Below are positions 54,101 to 61,621 of a stretch of DNA of 64,000 bases, one piece after another. The stretch comes from a virus: IMG/VR virus record IMGVR_UViG_3300027782_000025, positions 210,626 to 274,625 of that record; one strand, written 5' to 3'. The notes beneath the pieces were generated by a model, which made no database searches, had not been told where the DNA came from, and worked only from the letters and a program-made list of their open reading frames with translations. Numbering within the stretch: position 1 is the first letter of the stretch; each line of letters starts with the position of its first letter. A program made the position numbers and the translations under genes.

Positions 54101-56914
54101 GCATTTATAGCGATCAAAGATGATAATACACTTTGGGGCGTCGGTAAAGGTTACGAACCACCAAGCGGTCAATTATCCGGCTACCATCGCTATGGTGGCG
54201 GTATCGATGCTTACTTTTCTTTTCTTACTCAGATCGGCACCGACACTGATTGGATAAGATGCTTCTCTACTCAATATGGCGCATCATTTGCTATCAAAGA
54301 TGATGGCACTCTTTGGGCGACAGGGTTAAATGCTTTATCGCCATCGCAGAGTTATAGCATACTTGGTTTCAACCCTGCTACAACCATCGGCTTGATGTAC
54401 TATACTCAAGTCGGGACAGATACTGACTGGAATAATATCGTTAGTATGTCGAGCACAATTGGGCTAAAGAGTGATGGGACTGTTTGGGGGATCGGGCAGA
54501 ATCAATACGGCCAATTAGGCCAAGGATCCACAAACGCTGTCGGGCCACTGTTTACTAAATTAAACAATGCGACCGATTGGACCCAAATTGCTCAGATGAA
54601 TTATGGCACTGCCTTGTTGGGCTCCTTGGTGCCTGCTCCGACACCTACTCCAACACCAACACCTACCCCAGCTTCTTATTATGTTTATGGCTCTGGTAGA
54701 AATCAAGACCATCAACTTGGTATAGACACATTTGGTGCTGATTTGAATAACATGACATTGTTGACTAGTGGCAACGCTTCATCAGTCACAATATCGAATA
54801 CTTCTAGTATGCTATTGATGAATGATGGTACGCCAACACCGACACCCACGCCCACACCTACACCCACGCCCACGCCAACGCCATCTGCTAACACAGGTGC
54901 GATTTTTGGTTTTGGTTTAACCTCGAATTCAATGAATGTAAGCATCACTAACTTAGTTAATAGCTCTGGAGTCGTAGCAGCAGATGTTACCTATATCGGA
55001 CTAGTAAGGTCAAGTATAGCGGCTGCAGCTATTGGTGGCGGTAAGGCGATTTTTGCTTATGGTGTAACTGACCAATGGTTACCTATGGTTACATTTAATA
55101 CTGTCACAAATACCGGCGATTTAGAAACAGCACAAGACCTAGTGGGAACACGCAGAAAGAATCTAGCCGCCGCCCCTTATGGTCAAGGTCAAGCAGTATT
55201 TGCCTTTGGTGTAAATGAATCAGCGGTGGCGGTTTCAATTTCTAACAAAGTATCATCGCTCGGTGTTATTGAGACAGATAGCTTCGCTGTAGGAACATCT
55301 AGATCGCTTTTGGCAGCTGCCGGTTATGGTGCAGATAAAGGCATATTTAGTTATGGGCTAACTACTGCCGGGGTTGTAACTGTCACGAATTTGGTAAGCA
55401 ATCTCGGTGATATTATTGTCGACAGTGCCGGCGTCGGTACTGCTCGGTCAGGGCTAGCGGCTTCATCTTATGGCAGCGGTAAAGCGATATTCGGCTTTGG
55501 TAACACACAGGCATATTTATCGATCACCAATTTAATAAACGAAAATGGCGTAGTAGCAACCGATACTGCTGGCGTCGGCACAGAACGTAGTAACCTAGCA
55601 GCAGCCGGCTACGGGTCAGGCAATGCGATCTTTGGTTATGGTTATAGCGGAAGCGGTTCATATGTCTCACTAAGCAATCTGGTTTCGAATGTTGGTGTGG
55701 TAGCTACAGACACTGCTGGCATTGGAATGGCACGAGTAAACTTAGCAGCTGCTAGTCTTTTAGCTGCCCCTACACCTAGCCCAACGCCGACTCCAACGCC
55801 TACACCAACGCCGACTCCAACGCCAACGCCTACACCAACGCCAACATCGACACATTGTTTATCACAGATCCAGAGAATAGCAACTCCCAATGGCATGTTT
55901 GCGCATGGAAATATAGTATCTCGTGACCAAAAATATGTCTATGCTAAAATGTATGGTTCTCAAACCGGCTTTGTCCAAGGTGTGGCTCAATATAAGATTA
56001 CAGCTTTAGGAACATTAGAATATTTATCTTTATACAGTACCGGGGGATGGGATATATATGAGTCGCAATCTGGGACACATGTCTATACTATCGATAACCA
56101 AAACGATACAATAGCGATTCTATCCAGAAATACCACAGATGGCACACTGGGGACACCGACTATATTGGCGACACCATACCCACCTGGTGAATTAATTGGT
56201 TCCGCTGATGGCAAGCACATTTATATAACTAATATCAACCGCGGTCCGGCGCCATATATGGCTAGAATAATGATATATGATATCAATAGCACTAACGGGA
56301 TGTTATCATACAATAACACGATAGATATTCCAGACTCATCACCAATCGCATTTTCAATGACTTTATCGCCAAGTGGTCTATATTTTTATGCTATAACTGG
56401 CGCTCCTTATGGTGTCACTAATGCTGGTAACAAACTAAACGTGTTCATACGGAATACGACCTCTGGGACGCTGATTCTAATCGATGCATTAGATATACCC
56501 GCAAATACCAGCGATATCCTGATATCATCGGATGGTCTATATTTATACACGATGGGCTTCCAGCAAAGTAACGGGATTAATAGTATCGAAATAAATACAT
56601 ATGCCATCGGTATAACAGGCGGTTTGACATCAACTGGGACCACATATGTTATGGAAGCCAACGGTGGTGTTGGTAAAACACAAATGATAGAAGCAACGGA
56701 TGGGACAGCCATCTATTGTACAAGAGGAAAATCTGGGATAGTAATCGATAAAAACCCAACGACAGGCATAATAACCGGAAGCACGGAGATTTTAAACTTA
56801 GTGCTTGGTGGAAGCGTGACTATAGCAGCTAAAAACTCAGATGTTAGATTTATCTATGTCGGTGAATATAGCAATAAGTCTATAGTGACTCTAAGCACGC
56901 TTTGTCCACCATAA
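45149..56914 (+). CDS. Giant modular propeller protein (3,921 residues)
   Basis: The N-terminus is the Mtd-N-like module and shaft domain, then three FG-GAP-like blades (to about 46290). After this come RCC1, Asp-box (SxDGxxW, 47639-48508, Cys-bounded), several more RCC1 propellers, a YVTN propeller of seven blades (52424-53476), RCC1, a six-blade FGFG-type array (about 54896-55765) and a final seven-blade YVTN propeller (55856-56905). Pro-Thr linkers separate many of these. No signal peptide or enzyme motif was seen. At over 11 kb this gene takes nearly a fifth of the window. It is likely a long, flexible receptor-binding or surface-decoration protein. AGGA precedes the ATG. Confidence 0.78.
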   Translation: MSIKIQVRRDTASNWLSVNPILSSGEIGLETDTLRFKYGDGTLKWEDLPYPSIGGGSVQSISAGYGLLGGIITSQGEINVDGNIALDVLSEQALANKAFKNKSGTFTNIFVDNGILNLDLSASNNFIVNFEEDIDSFTTSNNPENGMAFVITLVLNITTGSAVTWPSNIIWPDNVFPTSSAVGTTDIFKLLTIDGGSSFYAYIVGQGYNTNSIPPNFLDEFLSPSDGKPGDGFGISAAISKDGRTAVVGSIYNQYSGAAYVFRRSDNRWLQIAKLLGEDNESAFGTSVAISEYGDVIAVGAPQEGTNDIGAAYIFTEANDSWLNNKIIPEDSADITAKNLVRLFGSSVSLSNDGTLLIVGAPDFDVPDNQNTGAVYVFRSDGPPTPPPPPINNYYIYGTGKNTDCELGLGDKNNRALFTLIKSATPLQIAVGKNYALYIKHDGTLWATGKTGLGLPSDPMNQSYRNFIQLGSDYWLDVKANNKGTTLLINADGSLWGCGYNQDGNLGIGITTNVNDLIMLDDNNWRAISCCSSSSYGIKSDGTLWSWGDNTYGQLGHGDLYPRLYPAEVGVDAGTFGTNVTGGTGGTGGTGGTGGTGGTGGTNPVYTDWVYISQGSSAHHVFAIRNDGTNATQEDGTLWAWGKNNLYQLGLNDTIDRSTPTRVNSEFWIKVEAGTDSSAGITSAGELFVWGYNSYGELGLNDVVVRPIPTRNAFFPAFFSDLSFNGHTLIALDTIGYMYGAGFNYYGQLSQGFFSANDPSNQIRMLTQITKSGGWIIATILDSLIASRDSLLPPPVAGPTPTPVTPTPTPTSTPTPTPTPTPTPTPTPAECATVWTGRTLPGLSIGTIAASPDKIVITTADGGTAAVSTDGINWSLSSIPSTTWVDAMYANNLFLVSGYDAVNVGTQRLISSPDGINWTPIALPIGIAGKMASGNSIYLIFSVWGTSFLRSNDLITWLPGTLPTPIDWICAQVIHNGVYFLATSSNSDTYIISTDGINWTVSSFPSSTSRNWQATTFGLGLFVAINYSANPPLSLTSSDGVTWVSNTMPLVGKYSRVIFGNGFFLALIEESTYGALSYDGRTWSTVTLPYSSSWKNGVYAHDMFIVSDLGNNQNYITSPCKKTPTPTPSGTYTWHYVISGLNTRGQLGLSDIADRDQFIAQSWNTLPVNSNDFPCISHGYDHTMMVKTDGSLYAYGNNDRGQLGLPTSMGAYLNVPVLVSAGPYHTVSCGYKYSIAVAANGDIFATGANESGQLGVGDLTDKMGLTQLVGYKAYIGTDPKVGATPCVATGKTATVMVLLIRMTSGDLIPRYYSWGLNQSGQLGQSNSDYSYQTSTPSEIANLNASTQPAVYGGILNHHFFAIALDSDYNHIFCGWGNNDRGQLGNALINIDNPMLGAVSGWSSDSIKIFNVAIGQSFTAFIAQTGIGSPASLLISGANDRGQIGVPVGNSTNIFTEVPFPVNYTSWDKISAGADFIYATARQTGSRNTFGWGDNTYGQLDGGPTAPNSYISPTLLDARESETLNTNHLGFGFGGYWAYYTDTPSASACAIRLKYNGVSTRIGSNGLSFAVGDVITVAGIGGLGAWSSVDGVYKIKDFDNTNGMIVECVSPGCFNGWNTASGSLAAPIVMGRAITSNGGAVVTSTATTGNVPWEVNFYCNVTPTPTPTPTPTPTPTPTPTPSAGGSAFAAGAAGLISAKLGVITPKFTKFSPDNTSWKFAAVDSFYGAFLIKSDGTLWGSGYNTYGQLGTGTNKTVTDMVQIGTDNDWKFITADAASTIAMKDDGTIYGAGYNDSGTLGLGDRLPRMFFTLINSDTWLTIKTYRHQTVGVRSDGKLFIWGLFSDVFYSSNNINSPPRDVPFELVDAGSGYIKADCGYNTLYAIKSDGSLYGMGENGSAQIMMPPSTIIESMTKLTSSENWVDIAASDQALLLLNDIGEIFSFGIGEVLGTGKRYTPNGLEKIDKDFKYTKVFATTNVAGALKTNKRLMVWGNNYYNALSLALVNKISTPQISRPDNMYDHVALSATFSIAIGAVNLTPTPTPTIPNVLYVNGRNIYGNLATGDTIGRGSFYEILRDNAKAAAASESACAVVKSDGTLWTAGTNFNGILGQGSNNMLKQYTLMQVGTDTNWVNVESNSLSAFAAYKENGDIYVWGQSGVPDLIPFNASNPGIFTSPTLVALADISKIVYLYITDLIVIKDNGSLWAQGNNSNGNLGLGANATINTLTQVNAGPFKTSRTSYAYNGSNGMYIKTDGTLWATGANGLQTPCSGFLGTGDTSIVNVLTKIGTDTNWDKVTLIWDYGAYAIKTDGTLWGCGTQILNQNNTANFGSSLTFVQIGTDTDWHDFAGTSYQELYIIKNDGSLYAAGNNLLNNFTGPIASINRINDPMTFNYVSSGLWDNGNFFVSGILVPPGPTPTPTPTPTPTGCAISSLTLTQLAPANYNSYGIAISPDDKNIYTSSTSSPPNSLPIVNIYQRNMFNGSLTLMQNISTLVNPISICVSPDGKFVYTVIDIDAKIFIYSRNATTGVLTDVGSVATETGYLYLNTTILLQPREMCISPDGKNAYVICSRGDSPNNAMIDVFTRDIVTGLLTHFETVEGDIGPNSYSICISPDGLDVYVTDYDSVNGVRLFSRNASTGSLTFNGSIASGLDPHGIIVSPDGLSVYVTSVNNGGLNDQISIYTRDAATGLLTDAGSIATGDKPYQLSISDDGYSVYTANKTGQKISVYSRASDGSLTADGSVSTSGQYPYRSVVSHDGKNVYMTNLDSNHISVFARTCGSAPPPNTNLLVSGMRTSSIELGVPASYVPAVPNNYTFYGVSNVATWDGVFGNTNVLFATKGGELWACGRNNFGQLGIGNTTNQAELVQVGNGTDWSYVVTSGVSTLALKTDGTLWGTGYNSFGELGLGHTNQVNTFTQVGVETDHNNNIAMSTTGSSYVYRSGILYATGNNANYQLGTGNTINLSTFNAMDAQSWYNGPWMMAALPSAFIAIKDDNTLWGVGKGYEPPSGQLSGYHRYGGGIDAYFSFLTQIGTDTDWIRCFSTQYGASFAIKDDGTLWATGLNALSPSQSYSILGFNPATTIGLMYYTQVGTDTDWNNIVSMSSTIGLKSDGTVWGIGQNQYGQLGQGSTNAVGPLFTKLNNATDWTQIAQMNYGTALLGSLVPAPTPTPTPTPTPASYYVYGSGRNQDHQLGIDTFGADLNNMTLLTSGNASSVTISNTSSMLLMNDGTPTPTPTPTPTPTPTPTPSANTGAIFGFGLTSNSMNVSITNLVNSSGVVAADVTYIGLVRSSIAAAAIGGGKAIFAYGVTDQWLPMVTFNTVTNTGDLETAQDLVGTRRKNLAAAPYGQGQAVFAFGVNESAVAVSISNKVSSLGVIETDSFAVGTSRSLLAAAGYGADKGIFSYGLTTAGVVTVTNLVSNLGDIIVDSAGVGTARSGLAASSYGSGKAIFGFGNTQAYLSITNLINENGVVATDTAGVGTERSNLAAAGYGSGNAIFGYGYSGSGSYVSLSNLVSNVGVVATDTAGIGMARVNLAAASLLAAPTPSPTPTPTPTPTPTPTPTPTPTPTSTHCLSQIQRIATPNGMFAHGNIVSRDQKYVYAKMYGSQTGFVQGVAQYKITALGTLEYLSLYSTGGWDIYESQSGTHVYTIDNQNDTIAILSRNTTDGTLGTPTILATPYPPGELIGSADGKHIYITNINRGPAPYMARIMIYDINSTNGMLSYNNTIDIPDSSPIAFSMTLSPSGLYFYAITGAPYGVTNAGNKLNVFIRNTTSGTLILIDALDIPANTSDILISSDGLYLYTMGFQQSNGINSIEINTYAIGITGGLTSTGTTYVMEANGGVGKTQMIEATDGTAIYCTRGKSGIVIDKNPTTGIITGSTEILNLVLGGSVTIAAKNSDVRFIYVGEYSNKSIVTLSTLCPP
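46892..46945 (+). repeat. Nine-base tandem repeat coding (Gly-Gly-Thr)n inside an RCC1 propeller
   Basis: Six perfect copies of GGCGGCACT, followed by one variant, code for seven Gly-Gly-Thr units. They sit in a loop between RCC1 blades of the 3,921-residue protein. The unit is a multiple of three, so copy-number change keeps the frame. Confidence 0.9.
47543..47632 (+). repeat. Pro-Thr linker with mixed synonymous codons
   Basis: About 30 residues of Pro-Thr (with one Val and one Ser) between an RCC1 and an Asp-box propeller. CCA, CCT, CCG and all four Thr codons are mixed, so the DNA repeat is decayed while the protein repeat is kept. Confidence 0.85.
49790..50122 (+). other. Small Cys-bounded beta domain within the giant protein
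   Basis: A roughly 110-residue segment running from CAIRLKYNG to VNFYC, just before a Pro-Thr linker. It resembles two similar segments in the 32057 protein (34646-35002 and 35063-35485), each also starting and ending in Cys. Confidence 0.5.
50132..50188 (+). repeat. Pro-Thr linker
   Basis: About 19 residues of Pro-Thr joining a small Cys-bounded domain and the next RCC1 propeller. Codons are partly homogeneous (CCAACTCCGACG-like). Confidence 0.85.
52385..52420 (+). repeat. Pro-Thr linker
   Basis: Twelve residues of Pro-Thr between an RCC1 propeller and a seven-blade YVTN propeller that starts with Cys four bases later. Confidence 0.85.
54638..54670 (+). repeat. Pro-Thr linker
   Basis: Eleven residues of Pro-Thr after an RCC1 propeller. 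A short blade-like fragment (YYVYGSGRNQDHQLG) follows before the next linker at 54830, suggesting a truncated RCC1 propeller between two linkers. Confidence 0.85.
54830..54883 (+). repeat. Pro-Thr linker
   Basis: Eighteen residues of Pro-Thr leading into the six-blade FGFG array. Rich in CCC codons, unlike the other linkers. Confidence 0.85.
55769..55846 (+). repeat. Pro-Thr linker
   Basis: About 26 residues of Pro-Thr between the FGFG array and the last YVTN propeller of the 3,921-residue protein. Synonymous codons are mixed. Confidence 0.85.
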
Positions 56915-56953
56915 TTTAATTTTTTTAGATATCAAGATTTAAGCGAGAATACC

Positions 56954-59900
56954 ATGACGACAAGCAACAGTTTATTATTAGCCGGCGGTAATTTTTACGG
57001 CCAGCTAGGAGCATCAAGTACTCTTAAACCAACATTTGAATATTGGGCTTTTTCTAGTAAGTATGGTCCTTGGGCTAAAGCATCAACATCAGACAGCGGT
57101 CATACACTATTGATTAATATTGACCAGACATTGTGGGCGTCAGGGAATAACGAATACGGGCAGCTGGGGATTGGCACCACCGGCGCTGGCTATACACAAT
57201 TTACTAAAATTAATGATACTATACAATGGATGGACGTTGCTACTTCAAACTGGGGTTCTTATGGCCTCAGTACAGTAGGCAATTTATATATTTGGGGAAG
57301 ACAGGCAAGCAATAATTTTAATCCCATTGTTTCCATCACAGAGTTAGTTGTTTTAGATTATGTGGGCGGTAAGGTAAAATTCAAAAGCCTTGCTACCGGC
57401 AGTGGTACAAATCACATGCTTTTGATCGACAATGATGGTCAACTGTGGGGATGGGGTTCAAATACACGAGGACAATTAGGCTTAGGTGATACTTCAGTGC
57501 GCATAAATCCTGTTTTGATAAACGCAAATGAATGGCTATCTGCTGCAGTCGGAGATTCTTTTTCTATAGTATTAAGGAAAGATAACACACCATGGGGCAC
57601 TGGTGCTAATGATAGTTTTCAGTTAGGCCAAGGCTCATTCGACTCAAATGATAAAACAGTCTTGACAGCAATAAATACAACATCATCATCTTCTAAGATC
57701 ATTACCCAAATCGCTGCAGGAACAAAGAGTGCCCTTGCTCTAGACAACACTGGGCAGGTTTATGGCTGGGGTGGTAATACTTATGGCGAATTAGGCCTAG
57801 GACATAATTTAAAAGTGCCTGATGCAGCACTTATCCAGAACCTGCCAGGACCAGCAAGCTATATAGCTATTAAAGACCATTCTATTATAGTAGTAAGCAA
57901 CGAAATGCCAACTCCTACACCATGTGTGGCTGGAGAATTAATTATCGCCGGCACAGTGGCGACGGCCGTTAATGCCTACGATTTAGCGATATCAAGTGAT
58001 CAGAAGAATGTCTATGTGGTTCATTTAACCGGAGACATAATATCTATCTATGATCGAAATATAACCACTGGCGCACTTACAAGTGCAGGGACCATAGCCA
58101 CAGGCGAATCATCTACAGCTGTTATATTATCAAACGACGGTATCAATGTCTATGTGGTTAACTCTGCCGGCCAAACAATTTTTATCTATAATAGGAATTT
58201 AACCACTGGCGCACTTACCAGCGCCGGAACCATAGCGACAGAAGATGCACCAAGAGACATAGTCGCATCAAATGATGGTAAAAACGTCTATGTGGTTAAT
58301 AGTCAAAGCAATACAGTCTCTATTTACGATAGAAATTTAACCACTGGCGCACTTACCAGTGCTGGAACAATAGCCACTGGTGATAGTCCATTTAATATAG
58401 CGATATCAAATGATGACAAGAATGTTTATATAAATGAATCTGCTGATGAATTAGTGATTTATAATAGAGATTTAACCACTGGCTCACTTACCAGCGCTGG
58501 AACCATAGCCACGGAGCAGGGTAGTTGGGGTATAGCGGTGTCTAGCGATGATAAGAATGTTTATGTAGTGAATGGTGCAAATGGTAGTAGCAACACTATC
58601 TCGATCTATATTAGAAATTTATCAACTGGCGCACTTGCCAGCGCTGGTACCATAGCCACTGGTACTGGTTCACTCGGGATAGCTGTACCAAATGATGGCA
58701 AGAATGTCTATGTTGTAAACTCTGTTAGTAACACACTTTCGATTTATAGCAGAAATACTACTACTGGTGCTCTAACAATCGCTAGCACTATAGCCACTGG
58801 TTCAACGCCATACAATGTTATCGTGTCAAGCGATAGCAGACATGTTTATGTATGTAACGAGACGGACGACATAATTTCGGTCTTTACCACATGTGAATCA
58901 ACACCTACTCCAACACCTACTCCAACTCCAACTCCAACTCCAACACCAACACCAACACCAACACCAACACCAACACCAACACCAACACCAACACCATGTG
59001 TTGTTGGAGATTTAATAAGCGCAGGCACGATAGCTACGGGAGAATACCCAGCTAGTTTAGCTCTGTCTATCGATCAAAAGAATATTTATGTTACTGGCAA
59101 CTACGCAATTTCTATTTATAACAGAAATTTAACGACTGGCGCACTTACCAGCGCTGGGACCATAGCCGCAACATCGGGAACAGTTGATATAGTCGCAACG
59201 GTCGACAATATTAGCGTTTATGCTGTTAGTTCTGACAGTAATTCGATATTAATCTATAATAGAGAATTGACTGCTGGGGCACTTACAAACTTTGGAACCA
59301 TTGCTACTGGTACTGGACCGCTGAGCATAACTGCGACGATTGATAATATGAGCGTATTTGCGGCTAATTCTGGAGACGATACGCTTTCGGTATACGACAG
59401 AGATATAACCACCGGCGCACTCACTAATATTGGAACTTTAGCAACTGGAGACACGCCTCGGGACTTGGCAGTATCTAATGACGGGAAGAGCATTTATGTG
59501 ACTAACCAAAATAACAATTTAATATCAATTTATAGCAGAGACTTAGTTACTAGAGTAATCACCAGCATCGGCACTATCGCAGCAGGTAGCGTGCCCTGGG
59601 GTGTAGTAGTATCTAACGATAATGATAATGTTTATGTGGTGAATGGTGGTAGCAACACAATCTCGATCTATAACCGAAACTTAACTACTGGCACACTTAC
59701 TAGCGCTGGAACCATAGCTACAGGCGATAACCCGCTCAAAATAGCTATCTCAAATGATGATACAAAAGTTTATGTGACTAGTTATGGCATAAATTCACTT
59801 TCGATTTATAATAGAAATATAGTCACCGGCGCTTTGACTAGCGTCGGTTTTATAGCCGCCGGCACTACACCATACACAGTAGTAGTATCAAATAATAATA

Positions 59901-60883
59901 AAAACGTTTATGTGACTAATTCAGGTGCAGACACAATCTCCATTTTTGCTGTTTGTGAGTTAACTCCAACACCAACCACTTCAGTCGGTGCCGTATTTGC
60001 TTTTGGTAATAATAGTTCGAATATAATCAACCTAGTTTCAGATATCGGTATTATCACTGAGGATATAAGCGTTGTTGGTACAGCTAGATATTCGGGGGCT
60101 GCGGCATCGTTCGGGACCAGCGGAACTGGCAAAGCGATCTTTGCATATGGTGTTAACGCTAGCACCCAGTCTGTTTCTTTATCGAACATCATATCCAGTG
60201 GCGGAACTGTGGCTTATGATACAGCTGGAGTAGGCACAGCAAGATATGGCTTAGCAGCTGCAGGATACGGAGCCGGCAAAGCACTATTTGGGTTTGGCGA
60301 TGCTGGAAAATATTTTCAGTCATACATTCCAGTAAGTATAACTAATCATGTCACTGACAATGGCATAATATCTTCAGATACCATAGGAGTTGGAACAACG
60401 AGATACGGCTTAGCTGCGGCTTCTTATGGCACAGACAAAGCAATATTTGGCTTCGGATTTAAAAACTCTCCTAATTTACATCTCTCTATAACTAATTTAG
60501 TATCGAATACTGGTGTTGTCTCGACCGACACGACTGGTGTTGGAACTGGTCGTCGTGATCTCGCCGCCGCTGGCTACGGAGGAGACAAAGCAGTATTCGG
60601 AGGCGGTAATGGTGATTATAATTCTGGTTCATTTGGCACCTATAATCTTGTCGATAATAATGGCATAGTTTTAAACAATAACACATTCGCGACATTCAGG
60701 CAATGGTATGGTTCAGCCTCTTCTTTTGGGCAATCTGGAGCAGAGCAAGCTATCTTTTCTTTTGGTTTTGTTCCTAACACCCAGACATCATTTACGCTGA
60801 TAATAAATAATAATGGAATACCAAGCAGCGAAGTCGCTCAGATCGGATCGGAGAAGCATAGTGCGTCTGGTGCTAAGTTATAA
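56954..60883 (+). CDS. Giant propeller protein (1,309 residues): RCC1, two YVTN, one FGFG array
   Basis: Starts directly with RCC1 blades (GNFYGQLGASS; GNNEYGQLGIG; GSNTRGQLGLGD) and has no Mtd-N-like or YAGG module. Two seven-blade YVTN propellers follow (57923-58894 and 58997-59956), each beginning and ending with Cys, joined by a 32-residue Pro-Thr linker. It ends with a six-blade FGFG array (KAIFAYGVN; KALFGFGDA; KAIFGFGFK). Several blades are nearly identical in DNA (LTTGALTSAGTIATG-type), showing recent internal duplication or gene conversion. Attachment to the virion must differ from the neighbouring genes, or another protein must join it. Confidence 0.75.
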   Translation: MTTSNSLLLAGGNFYGQLGASSTLKPTFEYWAFSSKYGPWAKASTSDSGHTLLINIDQTLWASGNNEYGQLGIGTTGAGYTQFTKINDTIQWMDVATSNWGSYGLSTVGNLYIWGRQASNNFNPIVSITELVVLDYVGGKVKFKSLATGSGTNHMLLIDNDGQLWGWGSNTRGQLGLGDTSVRINPVLINANEWLSAAVGDSFSIVLRKDNTPWGTGANDSFQLGQGSFDSNDKTVLTAINTTSSSSKIITQIAAGTKSALALDNTGQVYGWGGNTYGELGLGHNLKVPDAALIQNLPGPASYIAIKDHSIIVVSNEMPTPTPCVAGELIIAGTVATAVNAYDLAISSDQKNVYVVHLTGDIISIYDRNITTGALTSAGTIATGESSTAVILSNDGINVYVVNSAGQTIFIYNRNLTTGALTSAGTIATEDAPRDIVASNDGKNVYVVNSQSNTVSIYDRNLTTGALTSAGTIATGDSPFNIAISNDDKNVYINESADELVIYNRDLTTGSLTSAGTIATEQGSWGIAVSSDDKNVYVVNGANGSSNTISIYIRNLSTGALASAGTIATGTGSLGIAVPNDGKNVYVVNSVSNTLSIYSRNTTTGALTIASTIATGSTPYNVIVSSDSRHVYVCNETDDIISVFTTCESTPTPTPTPTPTPTPTPTPTPTPTPTPTPTPTPCVVGDLISAGTIATGEYPASLALSIDQKNIYVTGNYAISIYNRNLTTGALTSAGTIAATSGTVDIVATVDNISVYAVSSDSNSILIYNRELTAGALTNFGTIATGTGPLSITATIDNMSVFAANSGDDTLSVYDRDITTGALTNIGTLATGDTPRDLAVSNDGKSIYVTNQNNNLISIYSRDLVTRVITSIGTIAAGSVPWGVVVSNDNDNVYVVNGGSNTISIYNRNLTTGTLTSAGTIATGDNPLKIAISNDDTKVYVTSYGINSLSIYNRNIVTGALTSVGFIAAGTTPYTVVVSNNNKNVYVTNSGADTISIFAVCELTPTPTTSVGAVFAFGNNSSNIINLVSDIGIITEDISVVGTARYSGAAASFGTSGTGKAIFAYGVNASTQSVSLSNIISSGGTVAYDTAGVGTARYGLAAAGYGAGKALFGFGDAGKYFQSYIPVSITNHVTDNGIISSDTIGVGTTRYGLAAASYGTDKAIFGFGFKNSPNLHLSITNLVSNTGVVSTDTTGVGTGRRDLAAAGYGGDKAVFGGGNGDYNSGSFGTYNLVDNNGIVLNNNTFATFRQWYGSASSFGQSGAEQAIFSFGFVPNTQTSFTLIINNNGIPSSEVAQIGSEKHSASGAKL
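58060..59735 (+). repeat. Near-identical blade repeats at DNA level
   Basis: A segment of about 40 bases built around ACTGGCGCACTTACCAGCG recurs with few changes near 58067, 58205, 58343, 58477, 58625, 59135 and 59687, spanning both YVTN propellers. Spacing is roughly 130-150 bases within each propeller, one blade each. Confidence 0.85.
58901..58996 (+). repeat. Pro-Thr linker with nine perfect CCAACA units
   Basis: A 32-residue linker between the two YVTN propellers. From 58940 to 58993 it is nine exact copies of CCAACA, preceded by CCAACT-type units. Frame is kept by any whole-unit change. Confidence 0.92.
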
Positions 60884-60918
60884 TCTAAAGAGTAAATAGA
60901 TTATAAGGAGAAAATAAT

Positions 60919-61542
60919 ATGGCAAGCAAGTTGAATTCGGAATTTAATTATCGTTACCAAGTCCAAGGCGAGACAGTCTGGGAAAAAATTAAAACCCTAA
61001 AGGGTTTTCTAGAGGGCCGAATAAGGGCAGCAGCTCTTGAAGAAATTAGCGAAAAGAAATACCAAGCTAAACTACTCGAATTAGAGCATCTTAAAAAGAC
61101 TAATGCTTTACCGCACGTTATCCTTAATCTCGAAGCAGAGATTATGGAAACTGAAAGCTTTTTCCAAACACAGACTGAAGCTTTTAAATTGAATCTAGAT
61201 GAAATAGCTATCTTAAATAAATTATTGGCTGAAGCTTATGAAATAGCAGAGCCGACAAGGATAGAAGGATACACCGATGAGCAGATGTTCGAGGCAAATG
61301 CGGCAAATGAGTTCACAGTGATGATTGGTAAGGATATCCAAGCTGAGATAATTGCCCATGGCCGACCAAGCGCCGCAAAGATCAGAAATGCTATGTCTAA
61401 CCCTATGACGCTATTAGCACTTCAGAACGCTGGTCTGATACCTAAAGAGGCCATCATGCTTCGTGGTAACGATAGTCCGCTGTCTATAGAACTTAAGCCT
61501 GCTGCTTTAGAAGACCGCTCTACACAACAGCTGATCCAATAA
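60919..61542 (+). CDS. Coiled-coil virion-type protein between giant propeller genes
   Basis: A 207-residue protein with an excellent ribosome site (ATAAGGAGAAAA). About residues 20-110 form long charged helices with heptad character (KYQAKLLELEHLKKT; VILNLEAEIMETESF), and the rest is mixed. The style (small, helical, soluble) differs sharply from its beta-rich neighbours. It may be a chaperone or joint protein for fibre assembly, as T4 uses gp57A and gp38 near its fibres. That is inference from position. Confidence 0.5.
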   Translation: MASKLNSEFNYRYQVQGETVWEKIKTLKGFLEGRIRAAALEEISEKKYQAKLLELEHLKKTNALPHVILNLEAEIMETESFFQTQTEAFKLNLDEIAILNKLLAEAYEIAEPTRIEGYTDEQMFEANAANEFTVMIGKDIQAEIIAHGRPSAAKIRNAMSNPMTLLALQNAGLIPKEAIMLRGNDSPLSIELKPAALEDRSTQQLIQ

Positions 61543-61621
61543 TATTATTAAATATAAATTTATTAAATCTTAACCGACAAAGATAAATAGTGATGGATTT
61601 ATCAGGTTGGAGTGAATATAA

